64,000 nt of DNA from Vombatus ursinus (lineage: Eukaryota > Chordata > Mammalia > Diprotodontia > Vombatidae). The stretch covers positions 11,505,557-11,569,556 of the forward strand of contig NW_020954630.1 of assembly GCF_900497805.2 (NCBI RefSeq), given 5' to 3'. The translations under genes and the position numbers were made by a program. The notes under the pieces are model-generated. The model was given only the letters and a program-made list of their open reading frames with translations. It had not been told where the DNA came from and did not search any database. Positions 11,067 to 22,766 of the stretch are shown piece by piece (the stretch's first letter is position 1; every line of letters starts with the position of its first letter).

Positions 11067-11108
11067 TTCACTGTTCAAAAAACAGTACAGAACTGCAACA
11101 ACCAGGCC
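11067..11108 (-). CDS. VIPR2: VIPR2 exon 12 (TM7 micro-exon)
   Basis: 42-nt exon, phase 0 at both ends, encoding GLVVAVLYCFLNSE, identical to human by memory. It is the cytoplasmic half of TM7 with the class B VAVLYCFLN motif. The acceptor is ttgcag before GGC CTG; the donor is GAA then gtaagt. The intron separating it from exon 11 is only 86 nt (11109-11194). Because both ends are in phase 0, skipping would remove 14 residues without a frameshift; a human VPAC2 variant lacking about residues 367-380 corresponds to this exon. Confidence 0.96.
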
Positions 11109-11194
11109 CTGCAAATAGGAAAAGGGCATCAGAGGTTATGAGGCTAAACATGAGAAACTTTGACGAAAAGAAGGGGCTCTGAGGATAACAGTAC

Positions 11195-11324
11195 CTGGAA
11201 TGATCCGATACATAATTCAAACAGTATTTGATATTTGCTGGAGATGCCAATAGGAAATACAGCAAAAATCATGTAGTGAACTCCAAACAAAGGGATGAGC
11301 AGCAGTGTCGACTTGGCGAGTCTC
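11195..11324 (-). CDS. VIPR2: VIPR2 exon 11 (TM6-TM7)
   Basis: 130-nt exon, phase 2 to phase 0. It encodes [40 protein letters not shown] and SFQ, covering the end of intracellular loop 3, TM6, extracellular loop 3 and the start of TM7. [17 protein letters not shown] is the conserved class B TM6 motif, containing the P-L-F-G kink that opens on activation. The acceptor is tttag before G AGA CTC; the donor is CAG then gtactg, a weaker site than the other VIPR2 donors in the window. Confidence 0.96.
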
Positions 11325-11394
11325 CTAAATCAGAAGGAAAGAGAAGATGTTTAGCTAGCTGTCTCTGCAGGTTTCTTTTTCTTTTCAATGCATC

Positions 11395-12200
11395 CTGAAT
11401 ACAGTTTCCAAATTTGGTCTTCCCAAGGCACATTTATAACCATGTAATTTCCTGGCTCTGGAAGCTTCAGTGTTTTTCTAGCACTTTGGGGATAAAAATT
11501 AAACCCCTTAATTTGGTACTTACAATAAGGGTCCTACCTAAATTTCTAGACTGATTTTCATATGACCCCTCCTCAAACATACTATGCTCTGGTCAAACTG
11601 GCCTACAGCCCCTGCTCTGAGGGCCATGCACAAACAGTTCACTGGGATGGCACTAAAGTTTTCTTACCTCCTTTCCTTGGAATCTCTAACTCCTTTCCAC
11701 GATCAGATCAGTTTCTACTTCCTACAAGAAGTCTTACATGATCTACATATTAGTTAGTGTCCCATCTCCATGTTAATTTTTATTTGTATACATTTTGGAG
11801 TTCCTTATAATAGCTAGCACTGATAGAGCCCGTTAAGATTGGCAAAGTGCTTCACAAATATTATTTCATTTTATACTCACAACAACCTTGGGAGGGAGGT
11901 GCTATTATTATATCCATTTTTACAGATGAGGAAACTGAGGTAAACATGTGACTTGCCCAGGGCCACACAACTATAAGGGTTTGAGGCTAGATTTGAATTC
12001 AAGGTCTTCCTGACTTCAAGTCTAGTGCTCTATCCACTATGCCACCTTATTTGGTTATGTCCTGTCATACTCTTTCCTCCCTCTACAGAATATAAGCTCC
12101 ATAAGAACAGGGACTATTTTATATTTTTCTTTCTATCTTCAGTGCTTAGCATAAGAATGGGATATAGTAAATGCTTTTGGATTAAATGGAATGGAATAAA
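11395..12200 (+). repeat. L2 LINE 3' region interrupted by an antisense SINE
   Basis: L2 from about 11395 (ttggggataaaaattaaacc, tggtcaaactggcctacagc) to about 11805, then resuming at 12055 (ctccataagaacagggacta, gcttagcataagaatgggat). The gap 11808-12052 is an antisense MIR/SINE (tcatttttacagatgagga-like, ending ctatccactatgccacctta). Confidence 0.75.
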
Positions 12201-12579
12201 TTATGGCTTTTAGGGAGGTAGCAGAGTTCAGTGGATAGAAACTGAGGTTTTCAAACTGACTTGGTTTCTGTGTGATTGGTGGTGAGGTATTTAGAACTAT
12301 CTGGCCTCCTGTATCTCATCTCTACAATGGTAATGCCTACATTTTAATTACTATTATTGTATTTCCTGGTGATGCTCCTGTGTGGATGAATATGAGAACC
12401 TCATGGAAAAGCATTAAAAGTCTGAAAAGGAGCTCACCACTTTATTGGTGAATGATAGTATAATATACGGTATAATTCTCCATTCTCTTATGTTTATGGT
12501 TCATAGAACCAGAGCTGGAAGGGACTTGCAAGTCATACAGTCATGGTTCTGGAGGTGGGAGGGTTTTCAGAGATCATAT

Positions 12580-12785
12580 AGTCATAGGATCATAGATTCA
12601 GAGCTGGAAGGGACCCCCGAGACCATTGAGTCCAGCCTCTTCACTTTATAGGTGAAGCAACTGAAGTTCAGGGAGGTTGAAGGACTTGCTCGATGTCACC
12701 TAGGTAGTAAGCCTCAGATATGGAACTTAAACCTAGGTCTTTGGAATCTAGAGTTGGTATTCTTTCTACTCTACCATGCTGCTTT
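12580..12785 (-). repeat. MIR-family SINE, antisense
   Basis: atcatagattcagagctgga, agaccattgagtccagcctc, ggaggttgaaggacttgctc, ctactctaccatgctgcttt. A short related piece with agagctggaagggacttgca lies at about 12508-12540. Confidence 0.7.
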
Positions 12786-12837
12786 CCTATGCTTTGCCAT
12801 GGCACCTAGAACTCGGAATAAATTGTAGCCTCCTATA

Positions 12838-13035
12838 GAAGCAATGGGATGCAGTGGAAAGAATGCTGCAGGTGAAGGTGAAGGGCTTCAGGTCAAGTCT
12901 GACTCTGCTGTTTGGACTGTAGGAATGGTTCCATTTAACAACTCTGAACCTCAGACCTTCCTGTATAAAATGAGGGAGTTGGGCTAGATGACCCACAAGG
13001 TCCTTCTCAGTTCTAAATCTATGATCTTATGATAT
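12838..13035 (+). repeat. MIR SINE
   Basis: Sense: gatgcagtggaaagaatgct, aaatgagggagttgggctag, cacaaggtccttctcagttc. A further 3' piece (actatgtaaatgtgagctat) at 13105-13170 may belong to the same element. Confidence 0.7.
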
Positions 13036-13499
13036 AAAGGGCAGAACTGTAATACAAGTGTAATCCCATTAGTGTTCTTTGTACCAAAGCCATTTCCAAG
13101 TTCCAATAAGAGCTTTGTAAATATTAAAGCACTATGTAAATGTGAGCTATCATTATCACCATCATCCTTATTATTCCCGGCAGCCAGTCTGTACAAAGAA
13201 TGCTTTATTGATCTAATTTAATGGAATTTTATATGGCAACAAACAATCCTGTATAGCAAATGCCTTTTCGGACCTTTGTCTATGAAAAAGTCACTTCTGA
13301 AAGTAAAGAAAACCCTTTCATTTTATGTTAATTTATATTGCATTTTTTTTGATGGTGGAGGAGAGAGATGGGAAGTGTGGGACTAAGCTTGAGCCGAGAT
13401 GTACCCACTGTTTCATGTTTCTCTTGTCAAGTTGCACTCATAGAATGGCTATGACTTGCCCAGTGTTATATAGGGACTTAGCAGCAGAACTGGAATTTG

Positions 13500-13700
13500 A
13501 ATCCAAATCCAGCAACAGGTCCAGTATTTACTGGCTGGGTGACTGTTATGCAACCCAGTTAATTTGGTTAAGCCTCAGTTTCCTCAACTACAAAATACAA
13601 ATAATGACAAGGCCACTATCTACTTCACATAGTTATTATGAGGTAAGTACTCTGCTGACTCGAAATACCACAGAAATGTGAATTGTTATTATTAGCATCA
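13500..13700 (+). repeat. MIR SINE
   Basis: Sense: aagcctcagtttcctcaact, tagttattatgaggtaagta, cacagaaatgtgaattgtta. Confidence 0.6.
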
Positions 13701-15150
13701 CAATTTGTTTCTAAAATAAAAGTCATCATTCTCCTAAGATATCCATGGGTCTATCCTTGCTCATAGGATGGACCAAAAGAAAAGGTCAGCAGTAAAGCTG
13801 CGCAAGAGTTACAAAAAATCAAATTTCAACTTAAAAGGGCAACCAGGATGTCAACATTTATGTTTTCCCTGAAGCTCCAAAGCCATGTCTAGGAGTCCTG
13901 AGAACCCTATACTGGCCATTTCTTTCTAAATTCATTGCCTTGACTGTAAAACAATTTAAATTTAGCCCTTGCTTCATGGATCCATGTTCTATCTTTAGGT
14001 CTTACCTATCCATCACTCTCTCCCTGGCTGCAAACATGAACATGTTTTCCAAGGATACTGTCCTCTCTAATGGTAGGATAAGGTAGGATAGAGTACAGTG
14101 ACTTTTTCCTCTGTTCTTTACTCATTGAAATAGGCTCAGCATAGCCCATTCAAAACCATGTCCTATGCATGTAGGAGGAATTTGGAAGGTCAGGAATTTG
14201 AGTGTATGTAAGTTATTGTTTATCCTGAGACTGTCAGCGTTGCAGCAAACTGTGTAAAACTAAAATAAGAAATGCATTGAATTTTCCTGGTGTTCGTATG
14301 GGATCACTTATGTAAAATGGATTGGAATTCTGTTCCAGTGCTAAGGGACAGCATCTCTTAAGAGCTCTGATTATTAGAGGATGATCACTCTCCTTAGGGG
14401 AAGGGACCATACATCTCATACAACCCACGATCTTTACTGGTCCCATTCAGCACAACCTGACTGACTTAAAGGGAAACACATTTAATCCACTCAAGCTGTT
14501 TGTAGTATATAGTATAATTTACTGTGGCTTATTGTTTTTGCCCCAGAGGGTAATGAATCATCCTCACAAAAAAATTCAGTGATTTTATAAATTGCGCTCA
14601 GTCTCTTGGCAATAACAATTTTTCTGCATCCTCAGTCTGCTCCTTCCACTCTCTGAGTACCAGGAAGAAGCCGGGATTCACATGTGGACACAAAATATGC
14701 ATCCTTTTTTGTCCCTAAGCTCTATTATGTTGAGCTGAACTAATGACACTGAAATATATCTGATGTCTTGAGTTCTATTTCTTTTTCTCATTCTCCAAGG
14801 CTCAGAGAATAAGTCACTGACTGATCATAGACTTTAGTTGGCTGTGTGGTAGCATGAAGAGAAATTTTGTCAGTGGATTGCTACCCAAGAAGGCTTTTCT
14901 CTTTTTCAGTGAAGACATGATTGGGAAAGTTCATTGCCTCAGGTCATCACTCAGTGAAGAAGTCATTCGGGGTTTTCAATAACTAGACAATAATTGGAAG
15001 GTTGGAAAATGCAGGACCAGTATGGGACCTTTCCTATTTAAAGTCTCCACAAAATCTTTCCCAATTCCTTCTGCTGAATGTCATCTCTCCTTTTTCTGAA
15101 TTCTCACTTGAAGGGGTGTGTAGTACAGGGAGAAATTGAAAAATTGCAGG
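13701..15150. other. Intron 12/11 flank without recognised elements
   Basis: This lies inside the intron between exons 11 and 10 of VIPR2. I see no exon, RNA gene or confident repeat. Short open frames have no recognisable motif. Confidence 0.5.
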
Positions 15151-15229
15151 TCAGGGGATACTTCTGCGGTTAATTCAACAGAACCTTCAGGAAATACCTA
15201 TGTGGTTGATTTAACCTTGGGGACTGGTA

Positions 15230-15550
15230 GCCACAGAAGCCCAGGAATCTCGTCTAACTTTTACACTAATTGGCTATGTAATCTTGAGGAAATCACTTTA
15301 TTTCTCTTTACTTCAGTTTCTTCACTCAGTTGCCCCATTTGTAACATGAAGATGGGGTGGCAATGTGTCCAATTAGCACCTGGCTCTGTAACTTGCCACC
15401 TGCCACTGCCTTAGAATTTCCTATGGCACTGAGGTAGCGACAACCACATTCAGGTAACTGGTATGTGCCAGAGGTAGAATCTGAACCTGGATGCAGGTCC
15501 TACTGACTCCGAGTCCAGGTTTTTATCACTGTGCTATATTACCTCCCAAC
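15230..15550. repeat. SINE/MIR fragments
   Basis: 15230-15360 is a degraded sense SINE (ttggctatgtaatcttgagg, cttcagtttcttcactcagt). 15430-15545 is an antisense piece (cagaggtagaatctgaacct, cgagtccaggtttttatcac). Confidence 0.5.
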
Positions 15551-15734
15551 ATAAAGGTGATCTTTGCCTATGTAGATTATGAGAATACTTGGAGAAATAT
15601 ATTTCTTCTTTTAGCAGAATAATCATTGTTCTGAGCCTGTCAGTTATATTTACAAGCACCAGCCCATGTGCCCAAGATGCAGAAGGAATGGATAATTTTT
15701 TCTCCTTTCTATTTCTATCTAATTAGGCATTTAT

Positions 15735-15975
15735 CCATCCATCCTACAAATATTTATTGAATACTTACTATGTAGAAGACAATATGCACTGTGCTAAGTG
15801 TTGAAAAAGAAAAGAAAATACCTAATGCCATCCAAGTTTTACAACAACCATGTGAGTTAAGCAGGACAGGTATTATTGGCATTTGACAAAGGAGAAAACC
15901 AGAGTTTGGACAGGTTAGAAACCTTGCATGAGGCTATCTAGTAAGCAAGTGGCAGAGCTGTGACTCAGACATAGC
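15735..15975 (-). repeat. MIR SINE, antisense
   Basis: aatatttattgaatacttac, cactgtgctaagtgttg, acaaccatgtgagttaagca, aagtggcagagctgtgactc. Confidence 0.65.
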
Positions 15976-17109
15976 AATGAACTGACAGCAAGGCATTATT
16001 CTTCCTCTGATATGCCGACTCTGCTGGATGGGATGCACACAAGTTTCAGACCTAACAGAATTTCTTCAGTGGAATGATCTTAGATAGTTCTTTGCAAATC
16101 TGGCTTTATATCATTTTAGAGATTATCACAGCCTTCAGGATTTGGGGTTATGCTTTCAAAATAATATTTAGACCAAGAGAAAAAAATCCCTAAATATCCC
16201 ACCACTTTTTTTTAATTACACCAGCTTGGGAAAATGGGAAAAAATCCAAGTTCACTCTCTTAGAGAACTTTATCTGTTTTCTTCCTTGGAGCCAATTTCA
16301 CCCCCACAGTTTGATAGTCTGAGTCATACTCATTAGGAACCATCTCTTTTTCATTATCAATACCAAATAATGACTCTTCTAGTGGGAGGCTTTCCATTCT
16401 CTGAATTTCAGACTCTGACTTCTGGTGGCATTTTGGTTGGGGGCAGGAAATGAGGGATTGAATGTAGCATTAAGGCAGCCTCACGTTTCTGAGTCCAAAA
16501 AATTTAGAAATTCCTCGCTGTTACTAAGCTCAGTGTTAATTACTTTAGAGTGACTTCAGAGTTTTATCACCATTGCTGATTTTCTGGTTCTCTCATGGCA
16601 GGTGCTTGGAAACCTTGAACTCTAATCTACATGTGGTTTATCCCCTTGGTGGATCATCTATAGCCACATAAAATGTTTATGAGCACCAGCTTTATTTTGT
16701 CACCTGCCAGGTTTCTAAGCTTCTTCCCCCATCATCCTGCTAGTGAGGTCTCAAAGGCAAACATTTTAATTTAATTCAAAGCAAAGGATTGAAATATAAA
16801 GTTGGAGCCCAAGAGGCTTATTAATCACTTGACACATAGATGATTTGTGACAAAGTTGGTACTAGAATATAAGTCTTGGCACCCAATCTAGTACTTTCCT
16901 CCCATTATACCACATGACTGCCCTAGTATTTGAGGAAGGGGTTCTTCTGTCCCAAATAATTTTTCACTTTTCAAAATCAGATAGATATGATCTATCCATT
17001 CTCTATTCTTAATGTATGCCCCAGGAATTCCCTTTTTTAATCAGTGTGCTGAAAAGTGGAGGAAGGTTGCTGGGATTAATTTAGATCACATGCAAATTAT
17101 CAATTAGTA

Positions 17110-17265
17110 CAGTCATGTATATATGCAAGCATATTAACATGTGTGTAGATATATTTATACATACACATATCTACATAATCTCCTCTACAAGATACATATA
17201 CACACATGCATAACATGTATACACGTATATGTATGTATGTGTGTATATGCATGCATGCATGTAAA
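17110..17265 (+). repeat. TATA/CATA-rich microsatellite
   Basis: Impure alternation of tatgtata, catacaca and gcatgcatgc. It sits in the intron between VIPR2 exons 11 and 10. Confidence 0.8.
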
Positions 17266-17610
17266 ATCCAGTGAGGTCCCAGTTATTGTGACTAGGTATC
17301 ACTTGTTCACTCCTCCTTTCTTCTGAGACTTGGTAGAGGAATTGAGTCTATTATCTCTTGCTCTGAGCCTCAGTTTTCTCATCAGTAAAATGTGGGGACT
17401 GACACCTTCCATTGGCAAGATTCTGAATAGGCTGAATATGCCTATGACTTGGTGAAGTAAGTCTGATCCTTGCTTCAGGTGAGATAGTCTCAATTTTTAT
17501 GTCATAGAAGCTTAGTGTGAAAGGAACTCCCCATGGATAATTTTTTTTGTCCTTGCATTTGTTCATATGATTTCAAAACACACACATATGATATATGTAT
17601 TTATACTCAC

Positions 17611-17702
17611 TTGTACTGTGACTGATCATTGCCTCCAACATCTGGAGATCTTAACTTCTGCAGTAAAATTCTTATGATACTAATGAAAAGGATAAAATTC
17701 AC
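17611..17702 (-). CDS. VIPR2: VIPR2 exon 10 (TM5, intracellular loop 3)
   Basis: 92-nt exon, phase 0 to phase 2, the usual class B size. It encodes [20 protein letters not shown] then [11 protein letters not shown] with the last Lys split over the junction. Only two residues differ from human (I for V, R for T). The [11 protein letters not shown] stretch is diagnostic for VIPR2. Intracellular loop 3 with this basic segment couples to Gs in the family. The acceptor is gggcag before GTG AAT; the donor is TAC AA then gtgagt. Confidence 0.97.
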
Positions 17703-19674
17703 CTGCCCCAAAAAGAAAGATTTGTAAGTAATTTTGATTCCTTGCTTCTGTTGTCTGAACACTGAGAATGCCTCTGAAAGGTGGATCAGACTGTTTGTTA
17801 GTGAAATTTCCATGTTCAATACCCCAAAGAAGTATTTCTACCAAATCACATAGGATTGTCTTCCTTCCTGCTTTGTTTATTTCTCTGGTCTTAACCCACA
17901 CAAGATTCTAAGAACTCTTTCCTCAGGGATGACACTATCATCTTTAGAAAAACGATTTTATCTGATAAAGAAGTACACAATGAATACTGGTCCAGGGCAT
18001 GGGGAGGACAGACGAAGCTCTCAATGTGATAAGACTGAAGATGTGGAAAAGCTCTCTTTCTCAAAAACATCTTCCTCATTTGCCCATCACAGAACATTAC
18101 ACTTGTACCATCAGTTACCTCTTTGGTGATTGTCCTCTGATGACTCCAGTTGAAAGGTAAAATATGTGATGTGCAGAGTAAAAGTAAAAGTCGTCCTTAG
18201 CCTTGGGTAGGGACGAATTAATCCAGTGTGTTTGTCAGTCACTTAACAGGGCCCTAAGGGGATGGGATATGGGCAGGTAACTTTTAGCGTTATGAAGATG
18301 TCAAGAAAGGCCTGCAGATCATCCGATGGTGCACTGGAAAAGGCAGGACAAAGTAGGATCATGTCGGAGGGACTCAACAGCTAGGGCCTTGTAAGGGTCC
18401 TTGATGCTGGATAGAGGGGAGCTTGGGACATTAAAAAATGTCTGTGTGTCTGTGTGTGGGGGAGGAAGGGTCACTGAAAGTGGAAGTTGGGGAGGATCTC
18501 AAGAATGGCTTCTTACTCTAGAATTTTACCACAATCCCCTCTCATTTAGCCTCGACACTACTGATCTTCAAATAAGATGAAAGATCAATGTTCTCACAAG
18601 AGTACCTTGACTATCCAGTGGAAAAATAATCCATTGGCAGCAGAGCTACCACCACTTGGGAATGGTTTGCTCTTCAGTAAAGTGAAGGGGAGTGTCATAC
18701 AACTATTACACCATATCATCTTCCACCCCTTCTCTCCATACCTCTAGACTCTACTTTTCCTTTCTATAAGGGACAATTGGGAAACTGCCGGCCTTGACTT
18801 CTAGCTCCTTGTGGACCCCATGAGGATATTGGGCATGGCAGCAGTTTATAAGAAGTGTCAGGGAGAAGGGGAAAGGGTATATCTTAAAATTGGTAAAGGG
18901 GCAAAGGGGCCTAGAGTTTTCTTTTCAAGACTTGATTTGCTTTTTAAACCATCCATCCAGGCACTGAAGACAGGGGGTGTTGGTGGCAGAAGATGGGTAC
19001 TTTCATAGAGATAGATACAACAAAATAAACAGTTGGAAGAGCAGAGAGGGGAGAGGGAGAGGACAAGGACTTGTGGGGAATTTAGAAAATTTCATTCTGC
19101 CTGTTTTGTGGTGGGCTTTTTAATTGCTCATTATGAGAAAAGGGCAAGAACGAAGACAAATAAGTTAGAATCTTCAATATCTTCCAGTCTATCGATATAG
19201 TCATGTCACAAGATGAAGTTCATCATTCATCATGATTTACATTTGTAACAATGCTGGCAAACTGATTCCTGAAGGTGAAGCACACATCAATGGACATGCA
19301 ATTAAAACCTAAAAGCAAGTACATAGATTCAACTTGACTCTAATTGCCCTTAAGGTTTCCCCTCTGAGCTAAAAGAACACACTTTCTTCCTTCCACCCTC
19401 CTCTTTGCTCACAGATGAAGAATCCTCTTGGTCCTTCCTTAAACCACCCACTCTGACTTCTCTAATGGACAAACCATCACTTAAATAAGTCTAACTAGAG
19501 TTTTACAAGGAATGAGTTCAGATTGCCTGGGTAACAGTGAAACTCAGGTAAGGTGGCTTCCTCAGCAGTCTATATGAGATTAGGGTAATGTTTAATAAAA
19601 GAATAATGGGTTTGTTGTCATCTTAAGCCTGTGAATCTATGGAGGATATGTCTTTCCATCCAGAGTTTACTTAC
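17703..19674. other. VIPR2 intron 9, little recognisable content
   Basis: Between exons 10 and 9. No exon, RNA gene or clear interspersed repeat seen. Short pieces around 18430-18470 are GT-rich. Confidence 0.5.
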
Positions 19675-19744
19675 GATGATAGAAATTAAAATTGGTATTC
19701 GTATCACCCACCAGGGAACATTATGTTCATTTGTATCCCAGCAG
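19675..19744 (-). CDS. VIPR2: VIPR2 exon 9 (extracellular loop 2, TM5)
   Basis: 70-nt exon, phase 2 to phase 0. It encodes CWDTNEHNVPWWVIRIPILI then SII; human has CWDTNDHSVPWWVIRIPILI. The first Cys is the extracellular loop 2 partner of the TM3 cysteine and WWVIR is invariant in this subfamily. The acceptor is catag before C TGC TGG and the donor is ATC ATC then gtaagt. Just upstream on the transcribed strand is a long (CT)n tract with a 10-N assembly gap, which takes the place of a normal polypyrimidine tract. Confidence 0.95.
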
Positions 19745-19746
19745 CT

Positions 19747-19759
19747 ATGAGAGTTTGAA

Positions 19760-19812
<53 letters not shown>

Positions 19813-19822
19813 NNNNNNNNNN

Positions 19823-19871
<49 letters not shown>

Positions 19872-19879
19872 TATGTTAG
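19747..19879 (-). promoter_or_regulatory. VIPR2: Exon 9 3' splice-site region with (CT)n tract and distant branch-point candidate
   Basis: Reading the minus strand towards exon 9: a cactaac sequence (minus of 19874-19880) that fits the mammalian branch-point consensus, then (CT)n with ten unresolved bases, then tttcaaactctcatag and the exon. No AG occurs between the branch-point candidate and the acceptor in the visible sequence, so the AG-exclusion zone is about 130 nt, against the usual 18-45. The nearest alternative adenines (caaact) are too close to the acceptor for an ordinary branch point. The true distance depends on the length of the gap. Confidence 0.5.
19758..19868 (+). repeat. (GA)n microsatellite with 10-N assembly gap
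   Basis: Nearly pure GA dinucleotide repeat interrupted by ten N at 19813-19822. The gap has a placeholder size, so the real length is unknown. It lies in VIPR2 intron 8, ending 13 nt before the exon 9 acceptor on the transcribed (CT) strand. Confidence 0.97.
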
Positions 19880-21150
19880 TGGTAATTTAATCTGGCAAGG
19901 GATATAAACATCAGTGTGCTACTCTTGGATCAGTTATGGTATTCACAAAAAAAACAAGAATTACTTTCACTGGTTACTATTGTATGTACCTCTTTATTTC
20001 TATAATTTTGGCTTTGCCTTGCAATCTTTTTTGAAAGGCCTATTTTAGTCTGTTTTACATGTCATAATTATGTTTTTACCTGGAGACCCCAGAGGAAATA
20101 ACTTCTAAAGAGTCATTTTATTTAGTTTGATTCTTCTGGGTGTGATACTTTGGTGATGGGGGCTTTGGAGACAGTGCATACCCACAGAATTCACAGGGAA
20201 GTAGTAGATCCATGAAAGATCTTGCCATGGTTTGGGAATGGAACTAATCTACTGTTAGTCCCAGACCAAAGTCCTAGTACCACAAATAGCTAACACACAT
20301 ACACACATATACACACATAATCCATCTGATGTTTGGGGTTTGGTCTTGTTTTGGACAACTAAAGTGGGTAAAGCAGGAAATATATGCAGTTTGGGTTTTA
20401 GGGGGCTGGCAGAGGTAGTCACAGACTATGTATGTGTGATGTGAATGGGATTTGGTAGGGAGAAGTGTGTGTTTGGGAGAGGCATTTGAGTGGGCAGGGA
20501 TAATGCTGGCTCAGGGCCTAAGGGTGTCCATAGACATATGATGAACTTTCTTGCACTGAATGCATTTTATACTTGCCCTACCAACTCAAATGGAAGCAAA
20601 GTTAAGTAAACAGGTTGGGTGCTTCAAAATACAGTTCTGACATGAGAGTGCTTAGATACAGCCCCACATGACACAGCTTAGGGGAACGAAAGTGTTTAGA
20701 GTCTGAGCGAGGAATCTCTGTTCCATAGCTTTCCCATACTGTAAGAGACTTTAGGACAGAGACTTAATTAAAATTCTTGATAGCTCTGTTTTTTAGCACC
20801 ATGTGACCAGTAACTGATGGTGAGATGCCTGATTTTAAGAGGTTAAAATTATTATCATTCTTCCAAAATGTTTAAAAAAATTTTTTATTACTGCCTTTTG
20901 ATTTAATATGTTACTTTTGGCTGTGTCTCACTCCCCCATACCAACCAAGAAACAGAGAAAAGAGTTAAACCTTTAAGCCAAATGAACCAACAGATTGTGT
21001 CTGACATGTATTACATACCCATAGACCTCCACCTCTCCAAAGAATAGTGGGTAGTATACCAAAATTCTATTTTTTCAATAGGAGAAAAACCTGGTGTTAC
21101 CAAGCTACTTAGTCTGAATAATGAATCCTCACTCATGGAAATACTACTCA
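19880..21150. other. VIPR2 intron 8, little recognisable content
   Basis: Apart from a short (CACATA)n piece near 20290-20320 I see no exon, RNA gene or confident repeat. Confidence 0.5.
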
Positions 21151-21469
21151 TCAATCAATCGATCAGTTTTTATTATACACCTGACATGTACCAGGCCCTG
21201 TGCTAAGTGCTAGAATATTCTCCTTTCCTTAACTTGAATAATGCAGGATAATGCCACAATAAGTCCTCTTGCTATCCAGGCAACATGGTAAGTGAATTCT
21301 TCATTTAGAAGACTTTCTTAAGGAGCATCTGCATAATTAGCTAGACTCTTCATGCAGTCCAACACAATGTACCTAAACTGCTCTCATCTTCATCAGTTTT
21401 CTCAATGTAAATTTTGAACTGCTTGTTCTTCTCTGTTGCCCAGAGGGCGAGATTTTGGCTCCCATTAAA

Positions 21470-21940
21470 GACTGAATCTTGACTCTGAGGCTGCAGTGTC
21501 ATTTCCGCACTGACTGTAATCATATTCTTCCCCTTGGAACTGCTTATTGCTCCTTACTTACACTGGCTGTCCCTCGTGCCTGAGATATACTTCCCCCAAA
21601 TTTTTCCCTCTTAGAATCTCTTGTTTCCTCTAAGACTTGCTTAAGAGCCACCTTCAACAAGAAGCCTTTCCTGATCCTCAAGTTACTAGTATCTTAATCC
21701 CTTCAATTATTTTGCTTTGTTTATATAGCTATATATATCTAGATATACATCAAGATCTCTCTCTCTATGTATATAGATATATATGTAGCTTGTTCAGATT
21801 ATATATATACATATATACATATATATATATACAGCTTGTTCAGAGATATATATATATATATATCTCTGAAAAAGCTGTTTCCTCCCTAGAATGTAAGCTC
21901 CTTGAGACCAAGAACTATTTCACTTTTGTCTTGGGTTACG
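21470..21940 (+). repeat. L2 LINE 3' region split by a TA microsatellite
   Basis: L2 sequence (cttaagagccaccttcaaca, ctttcctgatcctcaagtta; later gaatgtaagctccttgagac) interrupted at about 21722-21867 by (TA)n-rich sequence. The piece agcttgttcaga occurs twice inside the microsatellite (21788 and 21833), so the expansion included a local duplication. Confidence 0.8.
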
Positions 21941-22264
21941 TACATGGTTCCAGAATGCTTTGAGACATAACTTTAAAACAGCTTGGGATCAAAATCCTGT
22001 AGTCTTTTTGCCAACAATCTCAAGCACAGATTTGATCTATTTATAATTATTGATGGGATGGTCTAGTTATTTTCTCTATCCTCTCTCCTCACTTACTTGA
22101 GTCAGTGTCAAACCTCTAAGCTTGTCAAACCTCATGACTCAGCTCGAGTTTTACCTAAAGACATCCTTCTGCAGTTTTGAATCTTACCTAGAAAGGTTTT
22201 CATCTACATCAGGCTCTCTGTTGATTATATCCTGATCAGTAATTTCCCAGTGGCTATTAGCTCC

Positions 22265-22500
22265 TTTTTCTTTTTTTAAAATTAATTTATTATTTATTTT
22301 TTTAAACATTTTTCCTTTTTAATTTTGAGTTCCAGCCTTCTCCCACCCTCTAAGGCAAACAATATGATATCAATTACACATGTGAAATCATGCAAAATAT
22401 ATTTCCATTTTAGCTATATCATAAATAAGAGAGCAAGAAAATTATACATCAATTTGCACTCATAGTTCATTACTTGTCTCTCTGGAGGTGGATAGACCTG
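22265..22500 (-). mobile_element. Marsupial LINE (L1) 3'-end fragment, antisense
   Basis: aattttgagttccagccttc, gtgaaatcatgcaaaatata, ctctggaggtggatagacct are in antisense to the 3' untranslated end of a common marsupial L1 as I remember it. 5'-truncated, no coding part. Confidence 0.55.
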
Positions 22501-22554
22501 TTATTTAACTTTTGACGTAGTTATATCTTGTCCCTTCCCCAATTAAAAAAAATT

Positions 22555-22670
22555 GTAAGTTTCCTGAGGACTGAACCTTATATTTATTCATATTGCAAGA
22601 GTGCCTAGCTCAGTGCCTACTTCAAGACCAGGCATAGATTAGCTAGATGTTCAATACATATTGTTTGGTC
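22555..22670 (+). repeat. L2 LINE 3' end
   Basis: gtttcctgaggactgaacct, gtgcctagctcagtgcctac. Short remnant just downstream of exon 8 in the gene's sense. Confidence 0.55.
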
Positions 22671-22705
22671 TAATTTGATGATGAAATGAATGGAATGGTG
22701 CTTAC

Positions 22706-22766
22706 CCAATATCTTCTAAGAAGATTCTTGTCACAGTCCACACAACAATAAAGATAGTAGGGATTC
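22706..22766 (-). CDS. VIPR2: VIPR2 exon 8 (TM4)
   Basis: 61-nt exon, phase 1 to phase 2, the usual size for this class B exon. With the carried-over G it reads GIPTIFIVVWTVTRIFLEDI and the first two bases of the next Gly; human has GLPTVCIGAWTAARLYLEDT. It completes TM4 and starts extracellular loop 2. The acceptor is ggcag before GA ATC CCT; the donor is ATT GG then gtaag. It is too short to stand out as an open reading frame and was placed by homology and phase. Confidence 0.93.

Noticed and set aside
17110-17265. Repeated tatgtata/catacaca units considered as a CRISPR-like array
   Set aside because: There are no unique spacers of constant length; it is an impure dinucleotide/tetranucleotide microsatellite in a vertebrate intron.
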